A stretch of 64,000 bases of DNA from positions 33,191-97,190 of the forward strand of contig LMSR01000001.1 of NCBI GenBank assembly GCA_001429555.1, written 5' to 3'. Below are positions 51,019-59,370 of this stretch, piece by piece (position 1 is the first letter of the stretch; every line of letters starts with the position of its first letter). The translations under genes and the position numbers were made by a program. Origin of the DNA: Nocardioides sp. Soil797. GTDB taxonomy: Bacteria > Actinomycetota > Actinomycetes > Propionibacteriales > Nocardioidaceae. The notes below the pieces were generated by a model. The model had not been told where the DNA came from. It made no database searches and saw only the letters and a list, made by a program, of their open reading frames with translations.

Positions 51019-52415
51019 GATGATTCCTGTCCGGGGGATGGTGTTGCAGGGTATGACGCTGCCACTTCCGGTTTGGTTCGCAACACCACGAAATCACCGT
51101 GGGTGCCGTAGCCCGGCAACGCGCCGCCTGCCGTCGTGCCGTCGAAGGTGACCAGCAGGCAGTGGCCGTCGCGCGGGATCACGCTGGGCCACGGGATGTT
51201 CGTGGGGTGTTCCGCGTCGAGGGCCCCGACCTCACGCATGGCGAGGTCGAAGACGGGGAATCGGCGGCGGCGGTTGCGCGGACCGTCCGGACCGTCGCTG
51301 GCCAGCACCCGCCATGCGTCGTCGACTCGCACGATCACGGTGCCCTCGGTGGCGGTGCGGTCGGTGGCGGCGCCGAGCAGCTCCCAGTCGGTGAGGTCGT
51401 CGGACGCCCGGGCCAGGGCGGGATAGAAGCTGAAGAACTTGCGCGCGGCCACGAAGGCGAGGTGCCAGTGCCCGTCGATCCGGGTCAGGTGTGGGTCCCA
51501 GCAGCCCACCACCGGTCGTGGCAGCTGCTCGAGGGGTACGTCGAGTGGTGCCGGCTCGAGGACGTGCTCGCCGTCGAGCAGGTCGGCGGCGCTGGTCGAC
51601 AGGTGGATGCCGACGGTGCGCTCCCTCGGATCGCTGGCGTCGTCGAAGGTGCTCCACGTGCTGCTGGCGACCAGCCACTGCTCACCGTCGCGGACCACGT
51701 GGACCGCATGGTCGCCGCGCACGACCCCGTCGCGCCGGAACCACAGGTCGCTGCGGTGCTCCAGCTCGAACGTCTCCGGGTCGAAGGCCCACACGCCGCA
51801 GCGGGCGGTGCCGAAGAACCCCGGACCGGCGTGGGTCAGCGCCAGGAACAGCCGGCCGCCGCGTTCGTAGGGCGTGCCGTCGGCGTGGCTCACGAGGTGC
51901 ACGTCGCGGACGCCGAGCTGGCCACTGGTGCCGGCGCGCCAACTCATGATCGGAGTGGTCTGCACGGTGGTGTGCGCATCGGCCGGTTGCCACTTTGCGG
52001 CGACGGTGAGTTGCTCGGGGTCGAGGTCGTGGTCCAGCACGACCTTGCCGCGTGCGGTCCACTCACCGCCGGCCCGGGTCAGCACGGTCACCTGGCGTCC
52101 GGTCACCATGACGCCGAGTGCCTGCGGAGGGCCGGGGAGGCGGCCATGGCGGCGACTGCGGTGCCGACCGGCCTGTCCGCTGCTGACCGCCCCCGAGTCG
52201 GTGACGTCGATGCCGCACGAGCGCCCGATGGCGTCGTACCAGCCCTCGAGGTGGAGCGTGCCGACGGTGAAGCCGGCGACCACCCGTCCCGCGACATCGT
52301 CGGTGGACAGCTCGACCTCGACGGCGGCGAACGGGGCGACGAACCCCGCCTGCCGTTCGCGGCCCACGAGCTGCACCGGCCGGGAGCGGTGCACCTCCTC
52401 GAATCGCGTCCACAC
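51015..52415 (-). CDS. Glycosidase-like five-bladed beta-propeller protein (tentative)
   Basis: 466 residues, no signal peptide. The C-terminal half resembles glycoside hydrolase families with a five-bladed propeller: VVGCWDPHLTRIDGHWHLAFVAARKFFSFYPALARASDDLTDWELLG and EGTVIVRVDDAWRVLASDG. The N-terminal half has strand-rich DGTPYERGGRLFLALTHAG, WAFDPETFELEHRSDLWFRRDG. Family assignment is by pattern. GTG 52415 is chosen because TAGGCT lies exactly 7 nt upstream (52423-52428), the leaderless arrangement. Just upstream of that box is a 14-bp tandem repeat. Confidence 0.7.
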   Translation of the reverse strand: MWTRFEEVHRSRPVQLVGRERQAGFVAPFAAVEVELSTDDVAGRVVAGFTVGTLHLEGWYDAIGRSCGIDVTDSGAVSSGQAGRHRSRRHGRLPGPPQALGVMVTGRQVTVLTRAGGEWTARGKVVLDHDLDPEQLTVAAKWQPADAHTTVQTTPIMSWRAGTSGQLGVRDVHLVSHADGTPYERGGRLFLALTHAGPGFFGTARCGVWAFDPETFELEHRSDLWFRRDGVVRGDHAVHVVRDGEQWLVASSTWSTFDDASDPRERTVGIHLSTSAADLLDGEHVLEPAPLDVPLEQLPRPVVGCWDPHLTRIDGHWHLAFVAARKFFSFYPALARASDDLTDWELLGAATDRTATEGTVIVRVDDAWRVLASDGPDGPRNRRRRFPVFDLAMREVGALDAEHPTNIPWPSVIPRDGHCLLVTFDGTTAGGALPGYGTHGDFVVLRTKPEVAASYPATPSPGQESS

Positions 52416-52451
52416 GCGGAGCAGCCTAGAGGCAGGCCGTTCAGGGCCCGT

Positions 52452-52576
52452 CCGGAGCGGACCGGCCGGAGCGGACCGGCCGGAGCAGACCTGCCGGAGC
52501 AGACCGGCCGGAGCAGACCGGCCGGAGCAGACCGGCCGGAGCAGACCTGCCGGAGCAGACCTGCCGGAGCGGCCGG
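52452..52576. repeat. 14-bp tandem repeat, eight full units plus a partial
   Basis: Units of form CCGGAGCRGACCKG run head to tail from 52452 to 52563, with a shortened ninth unit to 52576. Variation is limited to the two indicated positions. It fills the space between the end of the large membrane-protein gene and the promoter box of the glycosidase-like gene, starting 24 bp from that box. Confidence 0.93.
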
Positions 52577-55138
52577 TCAGCGCAGGCGGCGCAGGAACCC
52601 GGTCGCCTGGCGCACCTCGTTGAGGCTGCGCTCCCAGGTGACGCCGATGACGGTCAGCACCACGCCGATCAGGCCGATCACCACCCATTGCGGCAACGTC
52701 ACCGCGTTGGTCACCTCACGCAGGGCCAGCGGAGCACCGAGCACGGCGCCGACCACCAGCGGGGCCGACCAGCGCAGTCCGGCTCCGGACACCGCGACGA
52801 CCAGGCAGGCGACGCCGACGAGCAGTGCCCGCCAGGAGACGGGTTCGGCGAGGGCGATGAAGAACGACGGCACCAGGGCGAGCACGAGGCCCGGGCCGAC
52901 GGTGGGCACGCTGCGCGCGGAGGTGTTCCGCATCCGCAGCACACCGACCACGAGCAGGACGACGGCCAGCGGGAGGGTGTAGGCCTCGACGGTCTCGACC
53001 CCGATCTCGTCGAGACGCACCCACTGGGCCAGCACCATCAGACCGAGACCGACCCAGCCCAACCAGCGGCGGGAGGCGTTCATCAGTGCGGACAGGTGCA
53101 CCAGCACCCCGCTCAGGGTCAGGTCGACGGCCAGCCAGTTCTGCGCGCCCAAGGTCTGCGCACTGTCGGCGCCGGCGACGCACAGCACCAGGACGGTGCA
53201 CATCGTGAACGCCACCGGGAGCTCCCGCTCCGGACGGGCGCCGAGGATCGCCCATGCGCCGACCACGACGAGCATCGGCAGGGCCCGCCACGGCGTGTCG
53301 AGACCGATCAGGTCCAGGGTTGTCCACAGGAAGACCCCTACGGCGGGAGCGAAGACGAGGTCGCCGGTGATCCGGGCTCCGTTGCGGCCCACGAGCGTGA
53401 GCAGGAGGGCGCCGGCGGCGACCAGCCCGGTGGTCACCGCGGTGAGCAGCTGGCTCTGCACCGAGATCAGCAGTGCCCCGGTGGCGAGGATCGCAGCCAG
53501 GGCAAGGGCGGTGTGGTGGGCCGTGCCCCGGGTCGTCAGCGTGGCACCGGCGAAGGCGCCGGCACCGATCAGCAGGAGACCGACCATCACGCCCAGCGCG
53601 ACGCCGTACGCCGTGGGGACGGCGAGCGCCGATGCGGCCACGATCATCACCATCGGCAGTGCCACGCGGGTGATCGGGATGTCCTGGGCCAGGCTGAGCG
53701 CGATCCACATGGCGAGCAGGAGTCCGGCCACCACCAGTGGGATGAGTGCCGGCCACATGCCGGCGAACTCGGCGTGCGGCAGCGCGCTGCCGACGCCCTG
53801 CGACCAGGCGTCGCTGTGGAGGGTCGCGGGAAGCACACCGCTCATGAAGACCGACCCGGCGATCAGCAGGCCGCAGGCAGCAACACCCGGGGGTACGGCG
53901 ACGGTGGGCCGCCACTGCCGGGGCAACAGGTGAGTGGCAACGGCGGCCACCGCGACCACCGCCAGGGCGACCAGCACCAGCGCGTTCAGCGACTCGTCGA
54001 AGACGGGCAGCGTGACGAGCAGGGCCAGCAGTGCCGTCGCCGCGCCCGCCGAGACCACTCGGGCCGGCAACGGGAGGAAGCGGGTGAACCGGGCCAGCGT
54101 GCCGGCGAGGGCCGCGGCCAGCACGGTGGGCCAGGGCGCGAGGCCGGCCCAGACGTTGGCGAAGGTCAGAGGCGTGTCGATCCAGACCAGCCCCATGAGG
54201 GCCAGCGTCACCCAGCCCAGCCCGACCGTGACGGTGACCAGGATCGAGGCGATCGGCAGGGCCAGCCTCCGGGTGACGAACCAGCCGGCGACGAGCAGGC
54301 CCATCCAGGCCAGCGTCGCGAGCGCCTCCAGGTGATGGTTGCGTGGAGCGAGTTGGAAGATCGACTGCACCAGGCCTGCGGTGCCGAAGGCGAAGCCGAT
54401 CGCGCCGAGCACCTGGGTGCTGACGAGGGGGCCGGTCGGGTGGCGACGCAGCAGCACCGCGCCGCCGATCCCGGCGACGGCCACGCAGGCTCCGAGCACG
54501 GTCTGGAACCCGGCGTCGTCGAGGAGGTCGAGCCACCCGGCGTTCCTCGCACCGAAGACGTCGAGGGTCAACAGTCCGAGCGCGACGGTCGTGAACGCCT
54601 CCGCACCGGCGCGCAGGGCACGCCGGGCCAGGAGCACGCCGGCGCCCGCGGCGCCGATGGTCAGCAGGATGAGAACTGCGGTACGCCCGCCGACGCCGAG
54701 CAGCGACCAGGCCACCGCCAGGAAGACGATGGCGGCGACCAGCAGGCACAGGGCGCCCAGGCCGAGCAGGATCTTCGGCACCGATGCGGCGCTGAGTCCG
54801 CTGCTGCGCACGGGGGCCGGCCACTCGGGACGGCGTACGTCGTGGGCTCCGGACGCCGGGAACGGTGTCAGTTCCGGAGGAAGCATCGAGCCCTGGGGTG
54901 CCGCGGGCTGGAGCTGTGGCGCCCGCACGGACGGCGGAGGCGCCGTTCGTGCGGCGGTTGCGTTGGCCGAGAGCGTGGCCAGCTGCGCGACCAGACCGTC
55001 TGCGTCGGTGAGCGTGCGGAAGAGCGACTGGGCGGTGGGGCCGGTCAACTGGGCGCCGCACGCGGGGCAGGCCCGCGATCCTGCGGCCATCGTCGAGCGG
55101 CACACCGGGCAGGTGGTGGGGTCGGCATATCGGAACAT
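52577..55138 (-). CDS. Large polytopic membrane protein with N-terminal zinc ribbon
   Basis: 853 residues. Starts with a CPVC...CPAC zinc ribbon (residues 10-27), a linker to ~110, then over 20 hydrophobic segments to the C-terminus. Resembles the actinobacterial SCO7613 C-terminal-domain membrane proteins, function unknown; the layout suggests a transport or envelope scaffold role. No Shine-Dalgarno before ATG 55138; AAGACT 7 nt upstream is a near-match of the leaderless box. Divergent from a small membrane protein with a perfect palindrome between. Confidence 0.82.
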   Translation of the reverse strand: MFRYADPTTCPVCRSTMAAGSRACPACGAQLTGPTAQSLFRTLTDADGLVAQLATLSANATAARTAPPPSVRAPQLQPAAPQGSMLPPELTPFPASGAHDVRRPEWPAPVRSSGLSAASVPKILLGLGALCLLVAAIVFLAVAWSLLGVGGRTAVLILLTIGAAGAGVLLARRALRAGAEAFTTVALGLLTLDVFGARNAGWLDLLDDAGFQTVLGACVAVAGIGGAVLLRRHPTGPLVSTQVLGAIGFAFGTAGLVQSIFQLAPRNHHLEALATLAWMGLLVAGWFVTRRLALPIASILVTVTVGLGWVTLALMGLVWIDTPLTFANVWAGLAPWPTVLAAALAGTLARFTRFLPLPARVVSAGAATALLALLVTLPVFDESLNALVLVALAVVAVAAVATHLLPRQWRPTVAVPPGVAACGLLIAGSVFMSGVLPATLHSDAWSQGVGSALPHAEFAGMWPALIPLVVAGLLLAMWIALSLAQDIPITRVALPMVMIVAASALAVPTAYGVALGVMVGLLLIGAGAFAGATLTTRGTAHHTALALAAILATGALLISVQSQLLTAVTTGLVAAGALLLTLVGRNGARITGDLVFAPAVGVFLWTTLDLIGLDTPWRALPMLVVVGAWAILGARPERELPVAFTMCTVLVLCVAGADSAQTLGAQNWLAVDLTLSGVLVHLSALMNASRRWLGWVGLGLMVLAQWVRLDEIGVETVEAYTLPLAVVLLVVGVLRMRNTSARSVPTVGPGLVLALVPSFFIALAEPVSWRALLVGVACLVVAVSGAGLRWSAPLVVGAVLGAPLALREVTNAVTLPQWVVIGLIGVVLTVIGVTWERSLNEVRQATGFLRRLR

Positions 55139-55198
55139 GTCTGCAAGTCTTCACCGCGGAGGGCCGGTCCAACCTCGTCCGGCCGACTCAAACGCCGG

Positions 55199-55214
55199 TG
55201 AGTATTCCTACTCA
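55199..55214. promoter_or_regulatory. Perfect 16-bp palindrome TGAGTA-TTCC-TACTCA
   Basis: Located in the divergent region, 61 bp from one start and 57 bp from the other. It stands out as AT-richer than its surroundings. Good candidate for a shared operator; the binding protein is unknown. Confidence 0.6.
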
Positions 55215-55270
55215 TTCGTGACGTGCCTGCGCGCGGGGTGGAGGTTTGGTCCGCCGGGTGCTGCGGAAGC

Positions 55271-55690
55271 ATGGCACTCATGCCTTCCATCTCGCCGCAG
55301 TCGTCGGATGCCTGGGCGCGATCGGCGGACTTGTCGACGCGGCCCGGTAGGCGGTGGTTGACGGCTGGGTGGGTGTCGATCTGTGTGGAGCTCGTGTTGC
55401 TGGCGGCTGCTGTCCCACTGATCAGGTCGGCGCACGGTGAGTACGTGGCCAACGCCACCGACGAGACGGGTGAAGCCGCCCTCGAGGGGAACATTGCGTT
55501 CATGGTGCTGGCTCTGGTGGTGCTGTTCGCGATCCTGGGAGTGATCGCGCTCTTCTGCCTGCTGATCGGCGTGCTGGTGCGAGGGAACAGCCGGACGACG
55601 CGGGTGCTGATTGGCTGCGGTGTCGCGATTGCGGTCGTCGAGGTCGCGATCGCGGTGACGGTGGGGGTCCTGTATTTCAACGTGCCCTGA
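55271..55690 (+). CDS. Small membrane protein, three helices
   Basis: 139 residues: a Ser/Arg-rich N-terminus, helices at about 32-52, 77-103 and 111-134. No recognised domain. Start ATG 55271 (GGAAG upstream) or ATG 55280. Divergent from the large membrane protein and possibly co-regulated through the TGAGTA palindrome. Followed by a strong bidirectional terminator. Confidence 0.7.
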   Translation: MALMPSISPQSSDAWARSADLSTRPGRRWLTAGWVSICVELVLLAAAVPLIRSAHGEYVANATDETGEAALEGNIAFMVLALVVLFAILGVIALFCLLIGVLVRGNSRTTRVLIGCGVAIAVVEVAIAVTVGVLYFNVP

Positions 55691-55757
55691 CTTCACCCGC
55701 GCCCGACTCCGCCTCCACGACGCATGAGTGGCGCTGGGTTGCCTGCTGTGGAACGAC

Positions 55758-55792
55758 GAAGGCCGCAGATCGCCATGCGATCTGCGGCCTTC
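55758..55792. terminator. 16-bp perfect hairpin, bidirectional terminator
   Basis: Arms 55758-55773 and 55777-55792 pair perfectly around CAT. It is 6 nt from the CCA end of tRNA-Phe (minus strand) and downstream of the small membrane protein gene (plus strand). Confidence 0.85.
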
Positions 55793-55798
55793 GTGTGC

Positions 55799-55875
55799 TG
55801 GTGGCCAGGGGCGGGGTCGAACCGCCGACCTACCGATTTTCAGTCGGTCGCTCGTACCAACTGAGCTACCTGGCC
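55799..55875 (-). tRNA. tRNA-Phe (GAA)
   Basis: Cloverleaf: acceptor GGCCAGG/CCTGGCC, anticodon stem ACCGA/TCGGT with loop CTGAAAA giving anticodon GAA, T-loop GTTCGAC. The CCA end is encoded (55799-55801). Confidence 0.97.
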
Positions 55876-55975
55876 AAGCCGCGCAGAAGATTACCCCAGA
55901 CCCGCCCCATCGGTGAAAACGTCGCCACTTTGGTGACTCGTGATCCCTGCCCCTATGCTGTATCGGCAGTCCAAG

Positions 55976-56048
55976 CCCCCATCGTCTAGCGGCCTAGGAC
56001 GTCGCCCTTTCACGGCGGTAGCACGGGTTCGAATCCCGTTGGGGGTAC
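55976..56048 (+). tRNA. tRNA-Glu (TTC)
   Basis: Acceptor GCCCCCA pairs with TGGGGGT; anticodon loop CTTTCAC gives TTC; T-arm GGGTTCGAATCCC. CCA not encoded. Confidence 0.97.
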
Positions 56049-56142
56049 GCGTTGAGCATGTGGGGTCTCCCGATTGGGAGTCACCGGCCACCATGGGTTA
56101 TTGTTCACGCGCTCCGCAGTTGAAGAACTGCGTGGCAAACCT

Positions 56143-56216
56143 GGCCCCGTAGCGCAGTTGGTTAGCGCGCCGCCCTGTCACGGCGGAGGCCGCGGGTTCG
56201 AGTCCCGTCGGGGTCG
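56143..56216 (+). tRNA. tRNA-Asp (GTC)
   Basis: Acceptor GGCCCCG pairs with CGGGGTC; anticodon stem CCGCC/GGCGG with loop CTGTCAC gives GTC; T-arm GGGTTCGAGTCCC. CCA not encoded. Probably cotranscribed with tRNA-Glu. Confidence 0.97.
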
Positions 56217-56221
56217 CAGAA

Positions 56222-56252
56222 GACGCTCCGGATCGAGAAGATCCGGAGCGTC
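56222..56252 (+). terminator. Terminator of the tRNA-Glu/Asp unit
   Basis: GACGCTCCGGATC pairs perfectly with GATCCGGAGCGTC around GAGAA, followed by CTTGCATTTG. Starts 5 nt after tRNA-Asp. Confidence 0.85.
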
Positions 56253-56298
56253 CTTGCATTTGCGGGAGTTGTTGGGCCGGCCCGCCTACCGTGGGGGT

Positions 56299-57156
56299 GT
56301 GGCCAACGAAGAGATGCGCAAGGGATGGTCGGTCGGCGGAGCGGGTTGGGTGGCCAACCAGCGGATCTTCGACGCGGTCCTGGGCCCTTGCAGTGACCGG
56401 CTCCTCGCCGAGGCTGCTCCGACGCCGGGCCAGCGCGTCCTCGACATCGGCTGCGGAACCGGGACCCTGCTCGAGGCTGCGGTCGCCGCCGGAGCCTCCG
56501 CGGTGGGCGTCGACATCTCCGACACCATGGTCGAGGCCGCACAGGAGCGGGTTCCCGCGGCCGACGTGCTCAACGCGGACGCCCAGGACGAAGACCTCCT
56601 CGACGGTCCGGCCGGTGGCGGCTTCGACCTCGTCCTCTCCCGCTTCGGCGTGATGTTCTTCGACGACCCCACGGCCGCGTTCGCCAACATCCGGCGGGCC
56701 TGCGCTCCCGGCGCCCGGCTGGCGTTCGTGTGCTGGCGCGAGGGCGAGAACGCGATGTTCACCCTGGGCACCTCCACGCTTCTGGACCGGCTGGAGCCAC
56801 AGCCCGAGGCCGACCCGGCTGCCCCCGGCCCGTTGGCCTTCGGCAACCCCGAGCGGGTACGCCGGATCCTGGTCGACGCCGGCTGGTCCGGAGTCGATCT
56901 CACCGCCGTGGACACCGTGGCCGACTTCGGCCTGGGCGGCACCGACGGCGTCGAGGAGCGACTGCAGGTGATCCTCTCGGGCAGCCTCGGCCGGCTCGCC
57001 CGTGCCGAGCTCGAGCCGCGCCTCGGCGAGCAGGGCTGGGCGGCCTTGGTGGAGGAGGTCCGTGACGAGCTGCGCAGCCACCTCGTCGACGGGCAGGTGC
57101 GTTTCCCGGCCCGCACCTGGTTGGTGACCGCCGAGAACCCGGCGGTGGACCCGTGA
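56299..57156 (+). CDS. SAM-dependent class I methyltransferase
   Basis: 285 residues. Motif I VLDIGCGTG near residues 49-57, acidic motif VGVDISDTM, and FDLVLSRFGVMFFDDP (motif IV region), as in Methyltransf_11/25 enzymes. Substrate not evident. GTG 56299 is supported by TACCGT 6 nt upstream (56287-56292), a leaderless-type box, and lies just after the tRNA terminator. Overlaps the following zincin gene by 4 bp. Confidence 0.9.
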   Translation: MANEEMRKGWSVGGAGWVANQRIFDAVLGPCSDRLLAEAAPTPGQRVLDIGCGTGTLLEAAVAAGASAVGVDISDTMVEAAQERVPAADVLNADAQDEDLLDGPAGGGFDLVLSRFGVMFFDDPTAAFANIRRACAPGARLAFVCWREGENAMFTLGTSTLLDRLEPQPEADPAAPGPLAFGNPERVRRILVDAGWSGVDLTAVDTVADFGLGGTDGVEERLQVILSGSLGRLARAELEPRLGEQGWAALVEEVRDELRSHLVDGQVRFPARTWLVTAENPAVDP

Positions 57157-57500
57157 TCGAGTTGGGCCGCGCCGCGTTCGAGGCGTTGGTCGACCGAGCA
57201 CTCGACGACATCCCCGACGAGATCGCGGCCCTGGTCGAGAACGTCGTCGTGCTCGTCGAGGACGAGCCGCCCGCCGACGACCCCCACCTGCTCGGCCTCT
57301 ATGACGGCGTGGCGCTCACCGAACGCCAGTCCAACCACGTCGGCCTGCCCGATCGCATCTTCGTCTTCCGCATTCCCCTGCAGGAGATGTGCGAGAGCAT
57401 CGAGCAGCTGGAGGACGAGGTGCGCATCACCGTCGTGCACGAGATCGCGCACCACTTCGGGCTCGACGACGCCGACCTGCACGATCTCGGCTACGCCTGA
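57153..57500 (+). CDS. Minimal zincin-like metallopeptidase (PF06262-type)
   Basis: 115 residues. Contains HEIAHHFGLDD, the HExxHxxGxxD-type zinc site of the small acidic metallopeptidase-like family with IELGRAAFEALVDRALDDIPDEI start and RIFVFRIPLQ. Peptidase activity has not been widely shown for the family. GTG 57153 overlaps the methyltransferase stop by 4 bp, so the two are translationally coupled. Confidence 0.88.
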   Translation: MIELGRAAFEALVDRALDDIPDEIAALVENVVVLVEDEPPADDPHLLGLYDGVALTERQSNHVGLPDRIFVFRIPLQEMCESIEQLEDEVRITVVHEIAHHFGLDDADLHDLGYA

Positions 57501-57510
57501 CGCACCGCCT

Positions 57511-57834
57511 TCAGGCGAGCAGGAAGCCGATCGTGCAGGCACTCAGCGAGAGCGCGACGGTCACCGCGACGTAGGTCAGGCCGCGGCGGGCCCCCAGCCG
57601 GTTGGCCTGAACGGCGAAGGAGGAGAACGTGGTCAGCCCGCCGCAGAACCCGACACCGAGCAGCGCCATCGCGTGCCCGGAGAGCGCCAGTGCCGACAGC
57701 AGGCCGAGCACGAACGAGCCGGCCACGTTGACCAGGAGGGTGCCGTTGGGGTGGTCGCGATCGAGGAAGTGTCCGGCGACGTAGCGCAGCCCTGCGCCGA
57801 CCGCGGCGCCGAGGGCGACCAGGAGCGGCGTCAT
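57511..57834 (-). CDS. crcB: Fluoride ion channel subunit CrcB/Fluc (second of pair)
   Basis: 107 residues, four helices. Fluoride exporter channel; Fluc channels are dual-topology dimers. Family motifs: NVAGSFVLG with the polar-track Asn, and GFCGGLTTFSSFA with the Phe-box. ATG 57834 overlaps the stop of the first crcB by 4 bp. Two adjacent crcB genes are common in Actinobacteria and form heterodimers of fixed opposite topology. Confidence 0.95.
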   Translation of the reverse strand: MTPLLVALGAAVGAGLRYVAGHFLDRDHPNGTLLVNVAGSFVLGLLSALALSGHAMALLGVGFCGGLTTFSSFAVQANRLGARRGLTYVAVTVALSLSACTIGFLLA

Positions 57835-58250
57835 TCGTCGCCCTCCTCTTCTGCGAACTGGTCCCGCGCCACGGGCATCGTGAGGCGACCGGCCACGATC
57901 ACGGCGCAGGCGCCGACCGCCAGCGTGGCCACGACGTACGCCGCTGCCGTCGCGGCCGCACCGTCCGCGACCAGTGCCCGGGCCTCCTCGGAGAACGTGG
58001 AGAGGGTCGTGTAGCCACCGAGCACCCCGGTGCCGAGGAAGACCGGGAGCACCCGGTGCCGACGTACGACGGCAAGGGCGGGCAGCAGGGCGAGCAGGAA
58101 CGCGCCGGTGACGTTGATAGCGAAGGTGGCCCACGGGAATCCGCCGTCGTGGGGGATCGCCTCGGAGATGCCCCAGCGGAGCACGGCACCCAGGGCACCA
58201 CCGAACGAGGCTGCGGCCACGAGGGTGGCCGAGAGGGGAGGTCGGGTCAC
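57831..58250 (-). CDS. crcB: Fluoride ion channel subunit CrcB/Fluc (first of pair)
   Basis: 139 residues: four helices with GALGAVLRWGI, INVTGAFLLALL and GVLGGYTTLSTFSEEA, then a charged C-terminal tail. GTG 58250 overlaps the stop of the HATPase gene upstream by 4 bp and its own stop overlaps the next crcB by 4 bp, so the three genes are translationally coupled. I see no fluoride riboswitch immediately upstream of either crcB. Confidence 0.94.
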   Translation of the reverse strand: MTRPPLSATLVAAASFGGALGAVLRWGISEAIPHDGGFPWATFAINVTGAFLLALLPALAVVRRHRVLPVFLGTGVLGGYTTLSTFSEEARALVADGAAATAAAYVVATLAVGACAVIVAGRLTMPVARDQFAEEEGDE

Positions 58251-59224
58251 GAGAAGTGGTGGGCCTTCGCGACGGACTCGCTGCCGAGCCAGGGGAGCGG
58301 TGAGCCGCCGTTGGCCTGGCGGACGATCTCGCCGAAGAACCAACGCTGGAAGTCGCGCTGCTGGTCGGTGGAGGCCAGGGAGAGCAGTCGCTCCGCCCGG
58401 CTGAAGGAGTCGGCCAGCTCGAGCACGTCGATGACCTGGCTGATGACCTGGGGCGCCTCGGGGGTGACCACCAGTCGGATCGGCGCCTGGTGACCACCCG
58501 CCGCGATGGCGCGGTTGATCTCGGTGATGCCCTGGGCCTGCTTGATCTCGTCACCGAAGCGGGTGAAAAGGTCGCTGATCGTCTTGGCCACCGGATAGTC
58601 GTCCTCGTGGGCGAGGGAGAGCAGTCGCAGCTCGCGGCGTACGTCGCGGAAGTGGCGCCGCCAGTCGACGTACACGTCGAGGGGGAGCGCGGCGAAGGTG
58701 ACGGTGACGCCCTCACTGGTGCGCACCCGGGGCAGGCGACCGCTGGCCGGGCTGTCGGAGGTGTAGAGCTGGCCGTCGAGGTCGGGTTCGTCGACGGGTT
58801 CCGCGGCCGGCTCGAACCAGACCATCTTGCCCTCGTCGAGCAGTTCGGCGCCCCAGGCGTGGGAGGACATGGCGACCATGCCGAGGCCGCGCCCGATCGT
58901 GGCCAGGAGCTCGTCGTCGTGGGTCATCCGGCTGTTCGGCTCCGGCGGGACCCGTGAGCCGTCGTACACCTCGATGCGCGGGTGGCGGTGGGTGCCCCGC
59001 ATGCGGACCGAGATGGGAGGCTCGGCGTGCAGGAGTGCGTTGGTGACGAGCTCCGAGATGCCGAGCTCGGCGCTGTCGATCAGGTCGGCGCGGTCCAATT
59101 TGTGGCAGGCGTCAGCGACCCAACGTCGCGCATCGGACACCGATCGCGGACTGGTCTCCAGCGTCAGTTCACTATGGCTCAGCGGCAATGACCCACCCTG
59201 TGTTGAAACGAACTCCCAACCCAT
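58247..59224 (-). CDS. RsbW-like HATPase protein with extra C-terminal domain
   Basis: 325 residues from ATG 59224. Residues ~15-130 are an anti-sigma-kinase-type GHKL ATPase: ELGISELVTNALLHA (N-box) and GRGLGMVAM (G-box). The C-terminal ~170 residues (VDWRRHFRDVRRELRLLSLAHEDDYPVAKTISDLFTRFGDEI...) form a helical domain that I do not recognise. No Shine-Dalgarno before ATG 59224; an ATG at 59290 would add 22 residues. Followed by the two crcB genes with 4-bp overlap. The partner (anti-anti-sigma, sigma) is not adjacent. Confidence 0.8.
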   Translation of the reverse strand: MGWEFVSTQGGSLPLSHSELTLETSPRSVSDARRWVADACHKLDRADLIDSAELGISELVTNALLHAEPPISVRMRGTHRHPRIEVYDGSRVPPEPNSRMTHDDELLATIGRGLGMVAMSSHAWGAELLDEGKMVWFEPAAEPVDEPDLDGQLYTSDSPASGRLPRVRTSEGVTVTFAALPLDVYVDWRRHFRDVRRELRLLSLAHEDDYPVAKTISDLFTRFGDEIKQAQGITEINRAIAAGGHQAPIRLVVTPEAPQVISQVIDVLELADSFSRAERLLSLASTDQQRDFQRWFFGEIVRQANGGSPLPWLGSESVAKAHHFS

Positions 59225-59370
59225 CTTGTGGCACCGAGTGTGTGTTTGCCCACTGTCTCGGCGGTTGAAACCTGAAATAGTCAACTTCATTTCGGCGTTT
59301 GCACAGTGTGAGTGGAACTATGGGCGGCGTAACCAAGCGTCGAGACAGTGATTCAGAGGGGCCGCAGGCA

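Noticed and set aside
52452..52576. CRISPR-like array
   Set aside because: Units are 14 bp with no spacers and no cas genes; it is a simple tandem repeat.
52688..55201. 837-codon open frame on the plus strand
   Set aside because: Opposes the large membrane-protein gene; its Gln/His/Arg-rich translation reflects the reverse complement of hydrophobic codons.
55799..56216. Integrative element attachment at the tRNA genes
   Set aside because: No integrase and no repeated tRNA 3' fragment found within the window.
57835..58260. Fluoride riboswitch before crcB
   Set aside because: The crcB genes begin inside overlapping coding sequence with no untranslated leader to hold one.
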